Part shown: positions 50,501 through 57,485 of the stretch, piece after piece
Numbering within the stretch: the stretch's first letter is position 1
How the letters are laid out: every line of letters starts with the position of its first letter
Assembly: GCA_017962615.1 (NCBI GenBank)
Contig: JAGCUZ010000051.1
Coordinates: 1 to 57,485 of the forward strand
Reading direction: 5' to 3'
Source: Bacteroidales bacterium
GTDB lineage: Bacteria; Bacteroidota; Bacteroidia; Bacteroidales; P3
Length of the DNA: 57,485 nt
The notes under the pieces: generated by a model
The model's database searches: none
Told to the model about the DNA's origin: nothing
What the model saw: the letters and a program-made list of their open reading frames with translations, nothing else
Made by a program: the position numbers and the translations under genes

Positions 50501-51709
50501 ATGAAGAACCGTGTGAGTTTGTTTGTGGTTATGGCTGTGTGCGCTGCGGTGCAGTGCGTGCAGGCGCAGATGCCTGTGCGACCCGATGCTTTCCCGCCGG
50601 TGGAGCCTGCGGGCGGTGCCAAGGCGGTGACGATGGCCGCCACGCTCGACGAGATGTACCGCTGGGAGGCGTATCCCACCTACGGGGTGTACCTGCAGAT
50701 GATGCAGCATTTTGCCACGGAATACCCGTCGCTGTGCCGTGTGGACACCATAGGCCACAGCGTGCGCAACAGGCTGATACTATGTGCCGTGATAACCGGC
50801 AACGCCACCGCCAAGAGTGACAGGCCGCGAATGTTCTACTCGTCGACCATGCACGGTGACGAGGTGACGGGCTATTACCTGATGCTGAGGCTTATCGACA
50901 CGCTGCTGAACGGCTACGGGCGCGATGCCAGGATTACCGAGCTGATGAACAGCACCGAGATATACATCAACCCGCTGGCCAACCCCGACGGCACCTACAT
51001 ACGCTCGGACAACAGCGTGCAGCGTGCGCAGCGCTACAACGCCAACTACGTGGACCTTAACCGCAACTACCCCGACCCGTTCGGCACGGCTCCCGTGTCG
51101 TCGCAGCAGGTGGAGAACACCGCCATGATAAACTACATGACGGCCAAGCGCTTTGCGCTGAGCGCCAACCTGCACGGGGGCTCGGAGGTGCTGAACTACC
51201 CGTGGGACAGCTTCACGTCGGGCGAGCGCGAGCATCCGTACCGCAGCTGGTGGGTGGAGGTGTGCCGCAGGTTTGTCGACACCCTGAGGCTGGTGGAGCC
51301 CAACCACTTTGCCGACGTGACGCCCGAAGGGTATGTTACCGGGGGCGACTGGTACGTCATCAGCAACGGCCGTCAGGACTACGTGAACGCCACGCTGGGC
51401 TGCCTGGAGATGACCATGGAGGTATCGACCGACAAGATATTGAGCACCAGCCAGCTGAAGAGCTACTGGCGCATGCTGTTCCACCCGCTGCTCAACTATA
51501 TAGGCGAGGTGCACTCGCTGCCTACGGTCGACGCCATAGACGGTGCGACGGCTGGCGAGCCGCAGGCGCGTATCTACCCCAACCCCACACGCGGAAAGGT
51601 GACGGTCGAGACACCGTCGTCGACGCGGTGCATAGACCTGGGCGACAGGCCTGCAGGCGTGTACGTGCTGTCGGTGGATGGCTACAGGTTTAAAGTTGTC
51701 AAGCTGTGA
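50501..51709 (+). CDS. M14-family zinc carboxypeptidase with T9SS sorting domain
   Basis: Signal peptide (cleavage likely after VQAQ) then a peptidase M14 domain. Zinc ligands are His118 and Glu121 (MHGDEVTG) and His225 (ANLHGG). Substrate-carboxylate phrases are LNRNYPDPFG, and the catalytic glutamate is Glu303 or Glu307 (LEMTMEVS). The last 75 residues form a T9SS type A domain (ARIYPNPTRGKV). It is therefore an active-looking secreted metallocarboxypeptidase. Its stop overlaps the start of the next gene (GTGA). Confidence 0.9.
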   Translation: MKNRVSLFVVMAVCAAVQCVQAQMPVRPDAFPPVEPAGGAKAVTMAATLDEMYRWEAYPTYGVYLQMMQHFATEYPSLCRVDTIGHSVRNRLILCAVITGNATAKSDRPRMFYSSTMHGDEVTGYYLMLRLIDTLLNGYGRDARITELMNSTEIYINPLANPDGTYIRSDNSVQRAQRYNANYVDLNRNYPDPFGTAPVSSQQVENTAMINYMTAKRFALSANLHGGSEVLNYPWDSFTSGEREHPYRSWWVEVCRRFVDTLRLVEPNHFADVTPEGYVTGGDWYVISNGRQDYVNATLGCLEMTMEVSTDKILSTSQLKSYWRMLFHPLLNYIGEVHSLPTVDAIDGATAGEPQARIYPNPTRGKVTVETPSSTRCIDLGDRPAGVYVLSVDGYRFKVVKL

Positions 51710-52893
51710 GCGGCAGCCGCATAGCCGTTGCCGTGCCGGTGCTTGCCGAGGAGGAGAGCCTGCCGAGGCTCATGCAGCTTCTGGGCAGGCAGACGTGGCG
51801 CGACTTCGAGGTGTTTGTGTGCGTCAACCAGCCCGAAGGGTGGTGGGACGACGGCGTGCCGCAGCACGCCGAGGCATGCAGGGAGAACAGCCGCATGTTG
51901 CAGTATCTCAATGCCTCCGACGGGGCTGCCGCCGATGCCGGCGCCGTGGTGCATGCGATAGACCGCAGCAGCCGAGGCCAGGCTTGGGAGGGCAAGCGCA
52001 AGGGCGTGGGCTGGGCGAGGAAGGTGCTGTTCGAGGCGGCGCTGGAGCGGTGCGGCGAGGAGGTGCTTATCGTAAGCCTCGACGCCGACACGGCGGTGAG
52101 CGACAGCTATCTGGCGTCGCTGCATGCCCTCTTCGCGCAGGTGGGTGCAAGTTTGCAGGCGGTGGCGGTGCCCTACCGGCATCCCCTGACGGGCGACGAG
52201 GAGTGCGACCGTGCGCTGCTGCGCTACGAGGTGTATATGCGCCACTACCTCATCAACCTGCTGCGCATAGGCAACCCCTACGCTTTCAGCGCGCTGGGGT
52301 CGGCTATGGCGTTTACCGGCAAGGCCTACCGCAGGGTGGGCGGTATCACGCCGCTTGAGGGCGGCGAGGATTTCTACCTGATGCAGAAGTTCGTGAAGAC
52401 GGGACGTATAGCCCTGCGGGTGCCGCTGGAAGGCGGCGAGGCGTCGGAGTGCGTGCTGCCGCAGGGGCGGCCGTCGTGGCGTGTGCCGTTCGGCACGGGG
52501 CCGGCGGTGGCGCGTGGCGTGGAGGCCATGGCCGAGACGTATCCGTTTTACAGCGAGGAGAGCTTCGAGGAGGTCGGGCGCACGTATGCCCTCTTCCCGG
52601 CGCTCTACGACGGCGACGCCGAGACGCCCATGAGCGAGTTCCTGCGCGGGCAGCTGAGGCGCGACGACCTGTGGGGGCCGCTGAGGCGCAACTTCAAGCG
52701 GCGCGCCATCTTCGTGCATGCCTGCACGGAGCTCGTCGACGGCCTGCGCATACTGCAATACCTGCGCAGCCGCGGGCAGGGGAGTGCCGACGTCTACGGC
52801 GTGGACTTCGCCACCGACCCAATAGAGACGCTCGACGCATTGCGCCAACGGCTCTTCGCCACCGAGATGCAGCTGCGACGGCAGCATGGGTGA
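51706..52893 (+). CDS. Family 2 glycosyltransferase
   Basis: GT-A fold features: IAVAVPVLAEEESLPRLMQ at the N-terminus, the DxD-type motif in VSLDADTAVSD (about 122-132), and the acceptor-side phrase GGEDFYLMQKF. The start is GTG at 51706, overlapping the carboxypeptidase stop. No transmembrane helix, so likely a cytoplasmic enzyme that adds a sugar to a lipid- or protein-linked acceptor. Sugar unknown; the GtrA-like gene is the only contextual hint. Confidence 0.85.
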   Translation: MSGSRIAVAVPVLAEEESLPRLMQLLGRQTWRDFEVFVCVNQPEGWWDDGVPQHAEACRENSRMLQYLNASDGAAADAGAVVHAIDRSSRGQAWEGKRKGVGWARKVLFEAALERCGEEVLIVSLDADTAVSDSYLASLHALFAQVGASLQAVAVPYRHPLTGDEECDRALLRYEVYMRHYLINLLRIGNPYAFSALGSAMAFTGKAYRRVGGITPLEGGEDFYLMQKFVKTGRIALRVPLEGGEASECVLPQGRPSWRVPFGTGPAVARGVEAMAETYPFYSEESFEEVGRTYALFPALYDGDAETPMSEFLRGQLRRDDLWGPLRRNFKRRAIFVHACTELVDGLRILQYLRSRGQGSADVYGVDFATDPIETLDALRQRLFATEMQLRRQHG

Positions 52894-52981
52894 TCAAGGG
52901 CAACACTTGGGGCATTTGCATAACGGCCGCCATAAAAATTACGTTGCACATGCAGTACAATAATATTGCAAAGGTGACGTT

Positions 52982-53197
52982 ATGAGGATAATAAACTTTT
53001 ATGAAATGAGCGTAAAACCGTATCCCATTCAAGAAGAGAAATCCAGTGTGCCGACGGCCAACGAGCCAACGGTGCAGGAGGCTGTCCGCAAAAGGAGATA
53101 CCCCATGGCCGAAGCGATGAAAAGCAGCATCACGCTGGAGGAGTTAGACAGTCATCTTACGGACCTTATCCACCGTCATTATCATCCTGAGGCATGA
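52982..53197 (+). CDS. Putative antitoxin of a ParE/RelE-type module
   Basis: A 71-residue protein whose second half (MAEAMKSSITLEELDSHLTDLIHRHYH) has the SITLEELxxHL phrase common in Bacteroidota antitoxins that neutralise RelE/ParE toxins. Its first half is basic and disordered. The stop overlaps the toxin start (ATGA, 53194-53197), the usual order and coupling. A TAATATTG element at 52961 is a weak promoter candidate. Confidence 0.65.
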   Translation: MRIINFYEMSVKPYPIQEEKSSVPTANEPTVQEAVRKRRYPMAEAMKSSITLEELDSHLTDLIHRHYHPEA

Positions 53198-53505
53198 GGG
53201 TAATTATTGATGACAGAGTCACCCGGAACTTTGACGCCTTCTACAATGCTGCCATGGAGCGGCACATCTCGCTCAGCGAGGAAACAGTCATGAAGAAAAA
53301 GTCGAGACTGATAGAGTCTCTTAAGTCGCTTGGTGACATGCCGGTTCTTTATGATAAGGCGAGACTGAAAAAGGAATGGATGAGCGCGGGCTGGCGCGAA
53401 TTCATCTGTGAGGATTTCCATGTGGCATACGAGATTTGCACCGACGAGAATGACGAGGACTACGTGTGGGTGCGTGACGCGGAGCACAGCCTTCTTTACC
53501 ACTGA
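53194..53505 (+). CDS. RelE/ParE-family toxin
   Basis: A 103-residue protein with the family outline: a helical start (VTRNFDAFYNAAMERHIS), a basic middle (RLKKEWMSAGWREFICEDF), then VAYEICTDENDED and the end VWVRDAEHSLLYH, matching the toxin's last strand and catalytic tail. RelE-type toxins cut mRNA in the ribosome and ParE-type toxins poison gyrase; which applies here cannot be told. Paired with the preceding antitoxin. Confidence 0.78.
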   Translation: MRVIIDDRVTRNFDAFYNAAMERHISLSEETVMKKKSRLIESLKSLGDMPVLYDKARLKKEWMSAGWREFICEDFHVAYEICTDENDEDYVWVRDAEHSLLYH

Positions 53506-53606
53506 TTGGCGTACCGTCAGCTCACGAATGTGGTGAGTCCCCAATAGTTATTAGGGAATATGTGATGAGGTTTAACTATTTTTTGTAATATTTTTATATT
53601 TTTTTG

Positions 53607-53614
53607 TATTTTTG
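53607..53614 (+). promoter_or_regulatory. Promoter -7 element of the putative sulfonolipid operon
   Basis: TATTTTTG, with TTTTG 22 bases upstream in an A+T-rich stretch. Expected transcription start near 53621, which excludes the in-frame ATG at 53617 and supports the start at 53668. Confidence 0.7.
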
Positions 53615-53667
53615 CAATGCAAAAGTGCAAAGACAATAATAATTACAAGCAATCCAAACTACACAAA

Positions 53668-54930
53668 ATGAAAGATATATTTGCAAGAATCAAGGAGTCG
53701 ACAGGCGGTCCGCTGGGACAGTATCGCAAACTTGCCGACGGCTATTTCTATTTTCCCAAGCTCGAGGGCGAACTGGGTCCCGAGATGACATTCAACGGCA
53801 AGAAGGTGCTCAACTGGAGCCTTAACAACTACCTGGGTCTTGCCAACAACCCCGAGGTGCGTGCCGCCGACGAGGAGGGAGCCCGCCGCTGGGGTCTGGC
53901 TTATCCTATGGGAGCCCGCATGATGTCGGGCCACACCGCTCTGCACGAAGAGGTGGAGGCCATGTTGTGTGAGTACACGCACAAGAAATACGGCTACCTG
54001 CTGAACTTCGGCTACCAGGGTCAGATAAGCATACTGGACACCATAGTGTCGGTGCGCGACGTGATAGTGTACGACAGCGAGGCCCACGCCTGCTTAATCG
54101 ACGGCTTCCGCGTGACGGGTGCCAAGCGTTTCAAATACAAACACAACGACATAGAGAGTCTGCGTCATCAGCTGGAGCAGGCCACGGCGCTGGCCGAGAA
54201 GCAGGGCGGCGGCATACTGGTGGCCACCGAAGGCGTGTACGGCATGGAGGGCGACCTCGGTGCCCTTGCCGACATCTGCGCACTGAAGAAAGAGTATAAC
54301 TTCCGCATACTTATCGACGACGCCCACGGCATGGGTGTGATGGGTCCCGAGGGACGCGGCACGCATACCCACTTCCACTGCGAGGACGACATAGACCTGT
54401 ACTTCTGCGCCTTTGCCAAGACGATGGCCATCATAGGCGGTTTCATAGGCTGCAACGACCCCGACATCATCACCTACCTGCGCTTCAACATGCGCAGCCA
54501 GATATATGCAAAGAGCTTGCCGATGCCCATAGTGTGGGGCGTGAAGCGCCGTCTGGAGATCATCAACGCGCACCCCGAATACAGGGAGAAGCTGTGGAAC
54601 CTGTCGAACTACCTGCAGAAGTCGCTGCAGAGCGAGGGCTTCAACACAGGCGTGACGGAATCGCCCATCACACCGGTGTTCTTCCCCGGCGACGTGAACC
54701 AGGGAACCAACGTGGTTGTCGACCTCAGAGAGAACTACGGCATATTCTGCTCGATAGTGGTGTACCCGGTGGTGCCCAAGGGACAGATAATGCTGCGCAT
54801 CATCCCCACGGCGGTGCACACCATGGAGCACGCCAACAGAACCATCGAGGTGTTCAAGGAGGTGAAGAAGAAACTCGACGCAGGGGAATACAACAAGCCC
54901 ATGCCCGACATGCACATTATAAAGAAATGA
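53668..54930 (+). CDS. Alpha-oxoamine synthase: probable cysteate (or serine) fatty acyltransferase
   Basis: This PLP enzyme of the SPT/KBL/AONS family joins an amino acid with acyl-CoA and loses CO2. It has the PLP lysine in AFAKTMAIIGGF (Lys251), the stacking histidine in YDSEAHACLIDG (His140), the aspartate/histidine pair DDAHGMG (217-223) and TEGVYGMEGD. At 420 residues from MKDIFARIKE it matches bacterial serine palmitoyltransferases. The start is set by the promoter at 53607. The partner genes (threonine-synthase-like enzyme, reductase) suggest the amino acid is cysteate, giving 3-ketocapnine; serine, giving 3-ketosphinganine, is the alternative. Confidence 0.85.
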   Translation: MKDIFARIKESTGGPLGQYRKLADGYFYFPKLEGELGPEMTFNGKKVLNWSLNNYLGLANNPEVRAADEEGARRWGLAYPMGARMMSGHTALHEEVEAMLCEYTHKKYGYLLNFGYQGQISILDTIVSVRDVIVYDSEAHACLIDGFRVTGAKRFKYKHNDIESLRHQLEQATALAEKQGGGILVATEGVYGMEGDLGALADICALKKEYNFRILIDDAHGMGVMGPEGRGTHTHFHCEDDIDLYFCAFAKTMAIIGGFIGCNDPDIITYLRFNMRSQIYAKSLPMPIVWGVKRRLEIINAHPEYREKLWNLSNYLQKSLQSEGFNTGVTESPITPVFFPGDVNQGTNVVVDLRENYGIFCSIVVYPVVPKGQIMLRIIPTAVHTMEHANRTIEVFKEVKKKLDAGEYNKPMPDMHIIKK

Positions 54931-54947
54931 TGCGATAACAGCAAAAT

Positions 54948-56165
54948 ATGAAATATCAACTGAGATGTAAGAAGTGTGGCAAAGTCATTGATGACTTTGC
55001 CACATGGTTTAAACAAGACCAGCAATGTGCCTGCGGCAGCACGTATGCCGAGGTGGAGTACAGCGACGCCGAGCCGTTCAGCTTCGGCGCACCTGCCGAC
55101 GGTTCGTACCAGGATTACTACTTCGACCTGCTGCCTATAGAGAGGCGCGAGAACATCGTAAGCTTCGGCGAGGGCCTTATCCCGATGGAGCGCTGGGACA
55201 ACCTTGAGGACTATGCCCGCAAGCACGGCGTGGACTGCAAGGTGTACGTGTACCGTAACGACCAGAACCGCGGCAGCGGCTCGTTTAAGGACATCAGTGC
55301 GGCACTGGCCGCCACGGTGCTCAAAGAGAACGGGGTGAAGGAATATTGCCTGGCCTCGACCGGCAACGCCGGAGTGGCTTTTGCCACCTATCTGGCCAAG
55401 GCAGGCATCCGCTTCACGGAGTTTGCGCCCAACTGCATAGACCCCGCCACCGTGGAGGCCATACGCAAAGTGGGGCAGCCGGTGGTGATCTCGGAAGGGG
55501 GCTACGGCGACGCCAAGAAAGAGGCCGCCGACTACCACAAGAACAGCAAGGTGCTCATAAGCGGCGGCAACACCGACCCGCTGCGCATAGAGTCGAAGAG
55601 GCTGCTGGCCTACGAGTGTCTGCGCCAGATGGGGCAGATGCCCACGGTGTACATGCAGGCAGTGGCCGGAGGCACCTCGCCGCTGGCCTTCGAGAAGGGC
55701 TTCCGCGACCTGCAACGCTGCTCGATGCTTGCAACCGACGCGGCGCTGCCGCGCATGCTGCTGGTGCAGCAGGACGAGTGCGACCCGATGGTGACGGCAT
55801 GGGAGAAAGCCACCGCCGCTGGATTTCCCGCAGGATGGGAGCGGCAGTACGAGGCCAAGAAGAACATAAAGACCCGCATAGGCATCCTCACCGCCGCCAA
55901 TCCCGGCAATTATCCCCTCGTGGCTCCGCTCGTGAAGCGCAGCGGCGGCACTTTCATACGTGTTGCCGAGGCTGAGCTGCCAAAGTACGGCAAGGAGATG
56001 AAGCAGAGCCGAGGTGTGCTGATGGGGCCCGCGTCGATGGTGTGCTACGCCGGTTTCTTCCAGGCCGTGCAAGGCGGACTGATAAAGAACGGCGACACCG
56101 TGCTTCTCAACACCGGCGAGGGCTGCGACCGTGCAGGGTGGTTCAAGGAGTTGGTGGAGAAATAG
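54948..56165 (+). CDS. Threonine-synthase-like PLP enzyme, probable cysteate synthase
   Basis: Fold-type II PLP enzyme: PLP lysine Lys114 in RGSGSFKDIS, the phosphate/cofactor phrases ASTGNAGVAFATY and AVAGGTSPLAFEKG, and the end NTGEGCDRAGW. An N-terminal zinc-ribbon-like element is present (CKKCG and CACGS: Cys7, 10, 27, 29). True threonine synthases usually sit with homoserine kinase genes; this one sits between an acyltransferase and a reductase. Cysteate synthase is a known threonine-synthase relative that makes cysteate from phosphoserine and sulfite, exactly the substrate a sulfonolipid pathway needs. Assignment is by family plus context. Confidence 0.7.
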   Translation: MKYQLRCKKCGKVIDDFATWFKQDQQCACGSTYAEVEYSDAEPFSFGAPADGSYQDYYFDLLPIERRENIVSFGEGLIPMERWDNLEDYARKHGVDCKVYVYRNDQNRGSGSFKDISAALAATVLKENGVKEYCLASTGNAGVAFATYLAKAGIRFTEFAPNCIDPATVEAIRKVGQPVVISEGGYGDAKKEAADYHKNSKVLISGGNTDPLRIESKRLLAYECLRQMGQMPTVYMQAVAGGTSPLAFEKGFRDLQRCSMLATDAALPRMLLVQQDECDPMVTAWEKATAAGFPAGWERQYEAKKNIKTRIGILTAANPGNYPLVAPLVKRSGGTFIRVAEAELPKYGKEMKQSRGVLMGPASMVCYAGFFQAVQGGLIKNGDTVLLNTGEGCDRAGWFKELVEK

Positions 56166-56184
56166 AGCTGGTAATACAAGGAAA

Positions 56185-56985
56185 ATGAAGAAATTCGAAA
56201 ACAAAACAGTCTGGATTACAGGAGCCTCGTCGGGCATAGGCGAGGCCACGGCCTACCGTTTTGCACAGGAAGGAGCCCGGCTTATACTGACGGCTCTTGA
56301 GGCGGACCTGCTGGATGAGGTGGCGAAGAAATGCAAGAAACTGGGGTCGCCCAATGTGGCGGTTATGCCGTTCGACTTGTCGCAGACCGACGGGGTCGAG
56401 GCGTTGGCCATAGGCGCATGGGCGGCGTTCGGCCATATAGACATCCTTTACAACAATGCCGGCATCAGCCAGCGCGGCACCACGGTGGAGACAGAGATGA
56501 AGGTGATACGCAAGGTGATGGATATAGACTTCTACGCCCCTGTGATAATCACCAAAACCATACTGCCGCTCATGCTGGAGCGTGGCGGCGGGCAACTGGT
56601 GGTGACCACCAGCATAGCAGGTCGCTTCGGCTTCCCGATGAGGTGTGCCTACACGTCGGCCAAGCATGCGCTGTACGGCTTCTTCGAGACCGTGCAGGCC
56701 GAGTACTACGACAAGGGCATACGCGTAACGATAGTGTGCCCCGGCAGGGTGGCCACCAACATATCGGTCAGCGCACTGGAGAAGGACGGCACGCGCCACG
56801 GCAAGATGGACGCCGGTCAGGCCAACGGCCTCGACGTGAGCAAGGCCGCCGATAAGATCGTTAAGGCCGTGTACAGGAAACGACGTGAGGTGTTGGTGGG
56901 GCGCAAGGAGCTGCTCATGGTGCAGATAAAACGGTTCTTCCCTGGGTTGTGTGCCCGTATAGCCCGTCGGATACAGCCGATGTAA
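56185..56985 (+). CDS. Short-chain dehydrogenase, probable 3-ketocapnine/3-ketosphinganine reductase
   Basis: Classical SDR: cofactor loop TGASSGIG (12-19), NNAGIS (90-95), Ser143, and catalytic YxxxK (Tyr156, Lys160 in CAYTSAKHALY). The substrate loop phrase PGRVATNIS and the basic, helical end (KRFFPGLCARIARRI) resemble membrane-associated ketosphinganine-type reductases. The start at 56185 is chosen as it begins the fold directly; the frame is open further upstream inside the preceding gene. Third gene of the operon, expected to reduce the 3-keto group of the base made by the first gene. Confidence 0.78.
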   Translation: MKKFENKTVWITGASSGIGEATAYRFAQEGARLILTALEADLLDEVAKKCKKLGSPNVAVMPFDLSQTDGVEALAIGAWAAFGHIDILYNNAGISQRGTTVETEMKVIRKVMDIDFYAPVIITKTILPLMLERGGGQLVVTTSIAGRFGFPMRCAYTSAKHALYGFFETVQAEYYDKGIRVTIVCPGRVATNISVSALEKDGTRHGKMDAGQANGLDVSKAADKIVKAVYRKRREVLVGRKELLMVQIKRFFPGLCARIARRIQPM

Positions 56986-57012
56986 GAGCTGGCGCGGCCG
57001 AGAGAAGAGGGG

Positions 57013-57034
57013 TTTTAACCGAGAGCGGTTAAAA
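57013..57034 (+). terminator. Hairpin after the reductase gene
   Basis: TTTTAACC (57013-57020) pairs with GGTTAAAA (57027-57034), 28 bases after the stop. No T-tract follows, so termination is uncertain. The stretch 57035-57280 is A+T-rich, with the near-repeated motif AAAAAGTGCCGAATAGA / AAAAATGTCGAATATA; no gene seen. Confidence 0.4.
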
Positions 57035-57280
57035 TAGGGTGAAAGAGGTGTAATAAGCTTTGAAACAGCGATATGCACGGGTATGGCATAAAAAGTGCCG
57101 AATAGAGGGTCAAAATGTTCAAAAATCGTTGAAAACTCTTTCGGAACAGAGACTGCAGGTGGTGAAAAAATGGGTATATTGGTCAGAAAAATGTCGAATA
57201 TACCGTATTAATAATCAGTGTTATAGAAAAAATATTACAGAGAAAACGAAAAAAATATTTGTAGTATGCCAAAAATGTTG

Positions 57281-57288
57281 TATCTTTG
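57281..57288 (+). promoter_or_regulatory. Promoter of the tRNA-Thr gene
   Basis: TATCTTTG with TTTG at 57258-57261, 19 bases between them: the most complete -33/-7 pair in the window, about 47 bases before the tRNA. Confidence 0.75.
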
Positions 57289-57334
57289 CAGCCTCAAATC
57301 ACGAGAAGAGCCACTTGAAATATTGTGCAGAGCA

Positions 57335-57407
57335 GCCGATGTAACTCAGTTGGTAGAGTAGCTGATTTGTAATCAGCCTGTCGGGGGTTCGAGTCCCTTC
57401 ATCGGCT
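57335..57407 (+). tRNA. tRNA-Thr (anticodon TGT)
   Basis: The acceptor stem GCCGATG (57335-57341) pairs exactly with CATCGGC (57400-57406), followed by discriminator T; CCA is not encoded. The anticodon stem GCTGA/TCAGC encloses loop TTTGTAA with anticodon TGT. The T-arm carries GGTTCGAGTCC. In many Bacteroidales a tRNA-Thr(TGT) stands first in a tRNA group before tuf, which may lie just beyond the window. Confidence 0.95.
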
Positions 57408-57485
57408 CGAGGCAGCCCTCGAGGTCCCCAAAGACACGGCGCGCTGCAGGAAAGAGAAGAAATAGAGTAGGGGGAGTCGCATAGC

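Noticed and set aside
54948-56165. Ordinary threonine synthase (thrC)
   Set aside because: Not excluded, but downgraded: no homoserine pathway genes nearby, and the operon partners fit cysteate use better.
57470-57485. Possible 5' end of a second tRNA at the window edge
   Set aside because: Only 16 bases are visible (GGGGGAGTCGCATAGC); neither stem nor anticodon can be checked, although a tRNA after tRNA-Thr would fit common Bacteroidales gene order.

Overview
The window looks like chromosomal DNA of a member of the order Bacteroidales (Bacteroidota); I cannot place it lower. Evidence seen: start sites preceded by the Bacteroidota promoter motif TAnnTTTG rather than by Shine-Dalgarno sequences; secreted proteins ending in type IX secretion (T9SS) sorting domains; many small lipoproteins; an OmpA-type envelope protein; and a tRNA-Thr(TGT) gene. 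There is no phage, plasmid or rRNA gene and no CRISPR array.

Layout. 1-4132: A+T-rich, poorly recognisable secreted proteins, then a four-gene cassette of an ECF-like sigma factor with three small membrane or lipoproteins. 4133-4798: repeat-filled spacer. 4799-8554: OmpA-family protein, lipoprotein, dusB, cdd. 8802-22769: an envelope-biogenesis block on the + strand (PpiD-like chaperone, M23 peptidase, dxr, rseP, LptF/G permease, giant alpha-2-macroglobulin-like protein). An array of six DnaA-box-like sequences lies just before dxr. 23309-30272 (- strand): a tight seven-gene redox operon, in transcription order a VOC protein, two HdrC-like ferredoxins, a membrane-bound DsrMK/HdrDE-like iron-sulfur protein, an HdrB-like and an HdrA-like protein, and the radical-SAM maturase HydE. 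A divergent seven-helix AraC-type regulator faces it. 31671-44696: phosphohexomutase, YbjQ-family protein, a 1486-residue T9SS adhesin-like protein, mazG, RelA/SpoT, recA and a DUF4143-type AAA ATPase.

44838-46519 is a cluster of modular, hairpin-bounded repeats around a single Y1 (HUH) tyrosine transposase of the RAYT/IS200 type. Trimmed or inverted versions of the same repeats are scattered at about 4.3, 23.2, 43.4 and 49.2 kb, so transposase and repeats resemble a REPtron/BIME system. 46617-48402 holds three lipoproteins, and 49383-52893 a secreted protein, GtrA-like flippase, T9SS M14 carboxypeptidase and glycosyltransferase. A toxin-antitoxin pair follows at 52982-53505.

53668-56985 is a three-gene operon: alpha-oxoamine synthase (serine-palmitoyltransferase-like), threonine-synthase-like PLP enzyme and short-chain reductase. 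The middle gene is what one would expect of a cysteate synthase, so I read the operon as a sulfonolipid (capnine) base pathway: O-phosphoserine plus sulfite to cysteate, cysteate plus acyl-CoA to 3-ketocapnine, then reduction to capnine. This is inference from gene families and order; an ordinary sphingolipid pathway is the alternative.

The three things most worth a second look are the RAYT/repeat cluster, the Hdr-like/HydE operon and the putative sulfonolipid operon, followed by the DnaA-box array.
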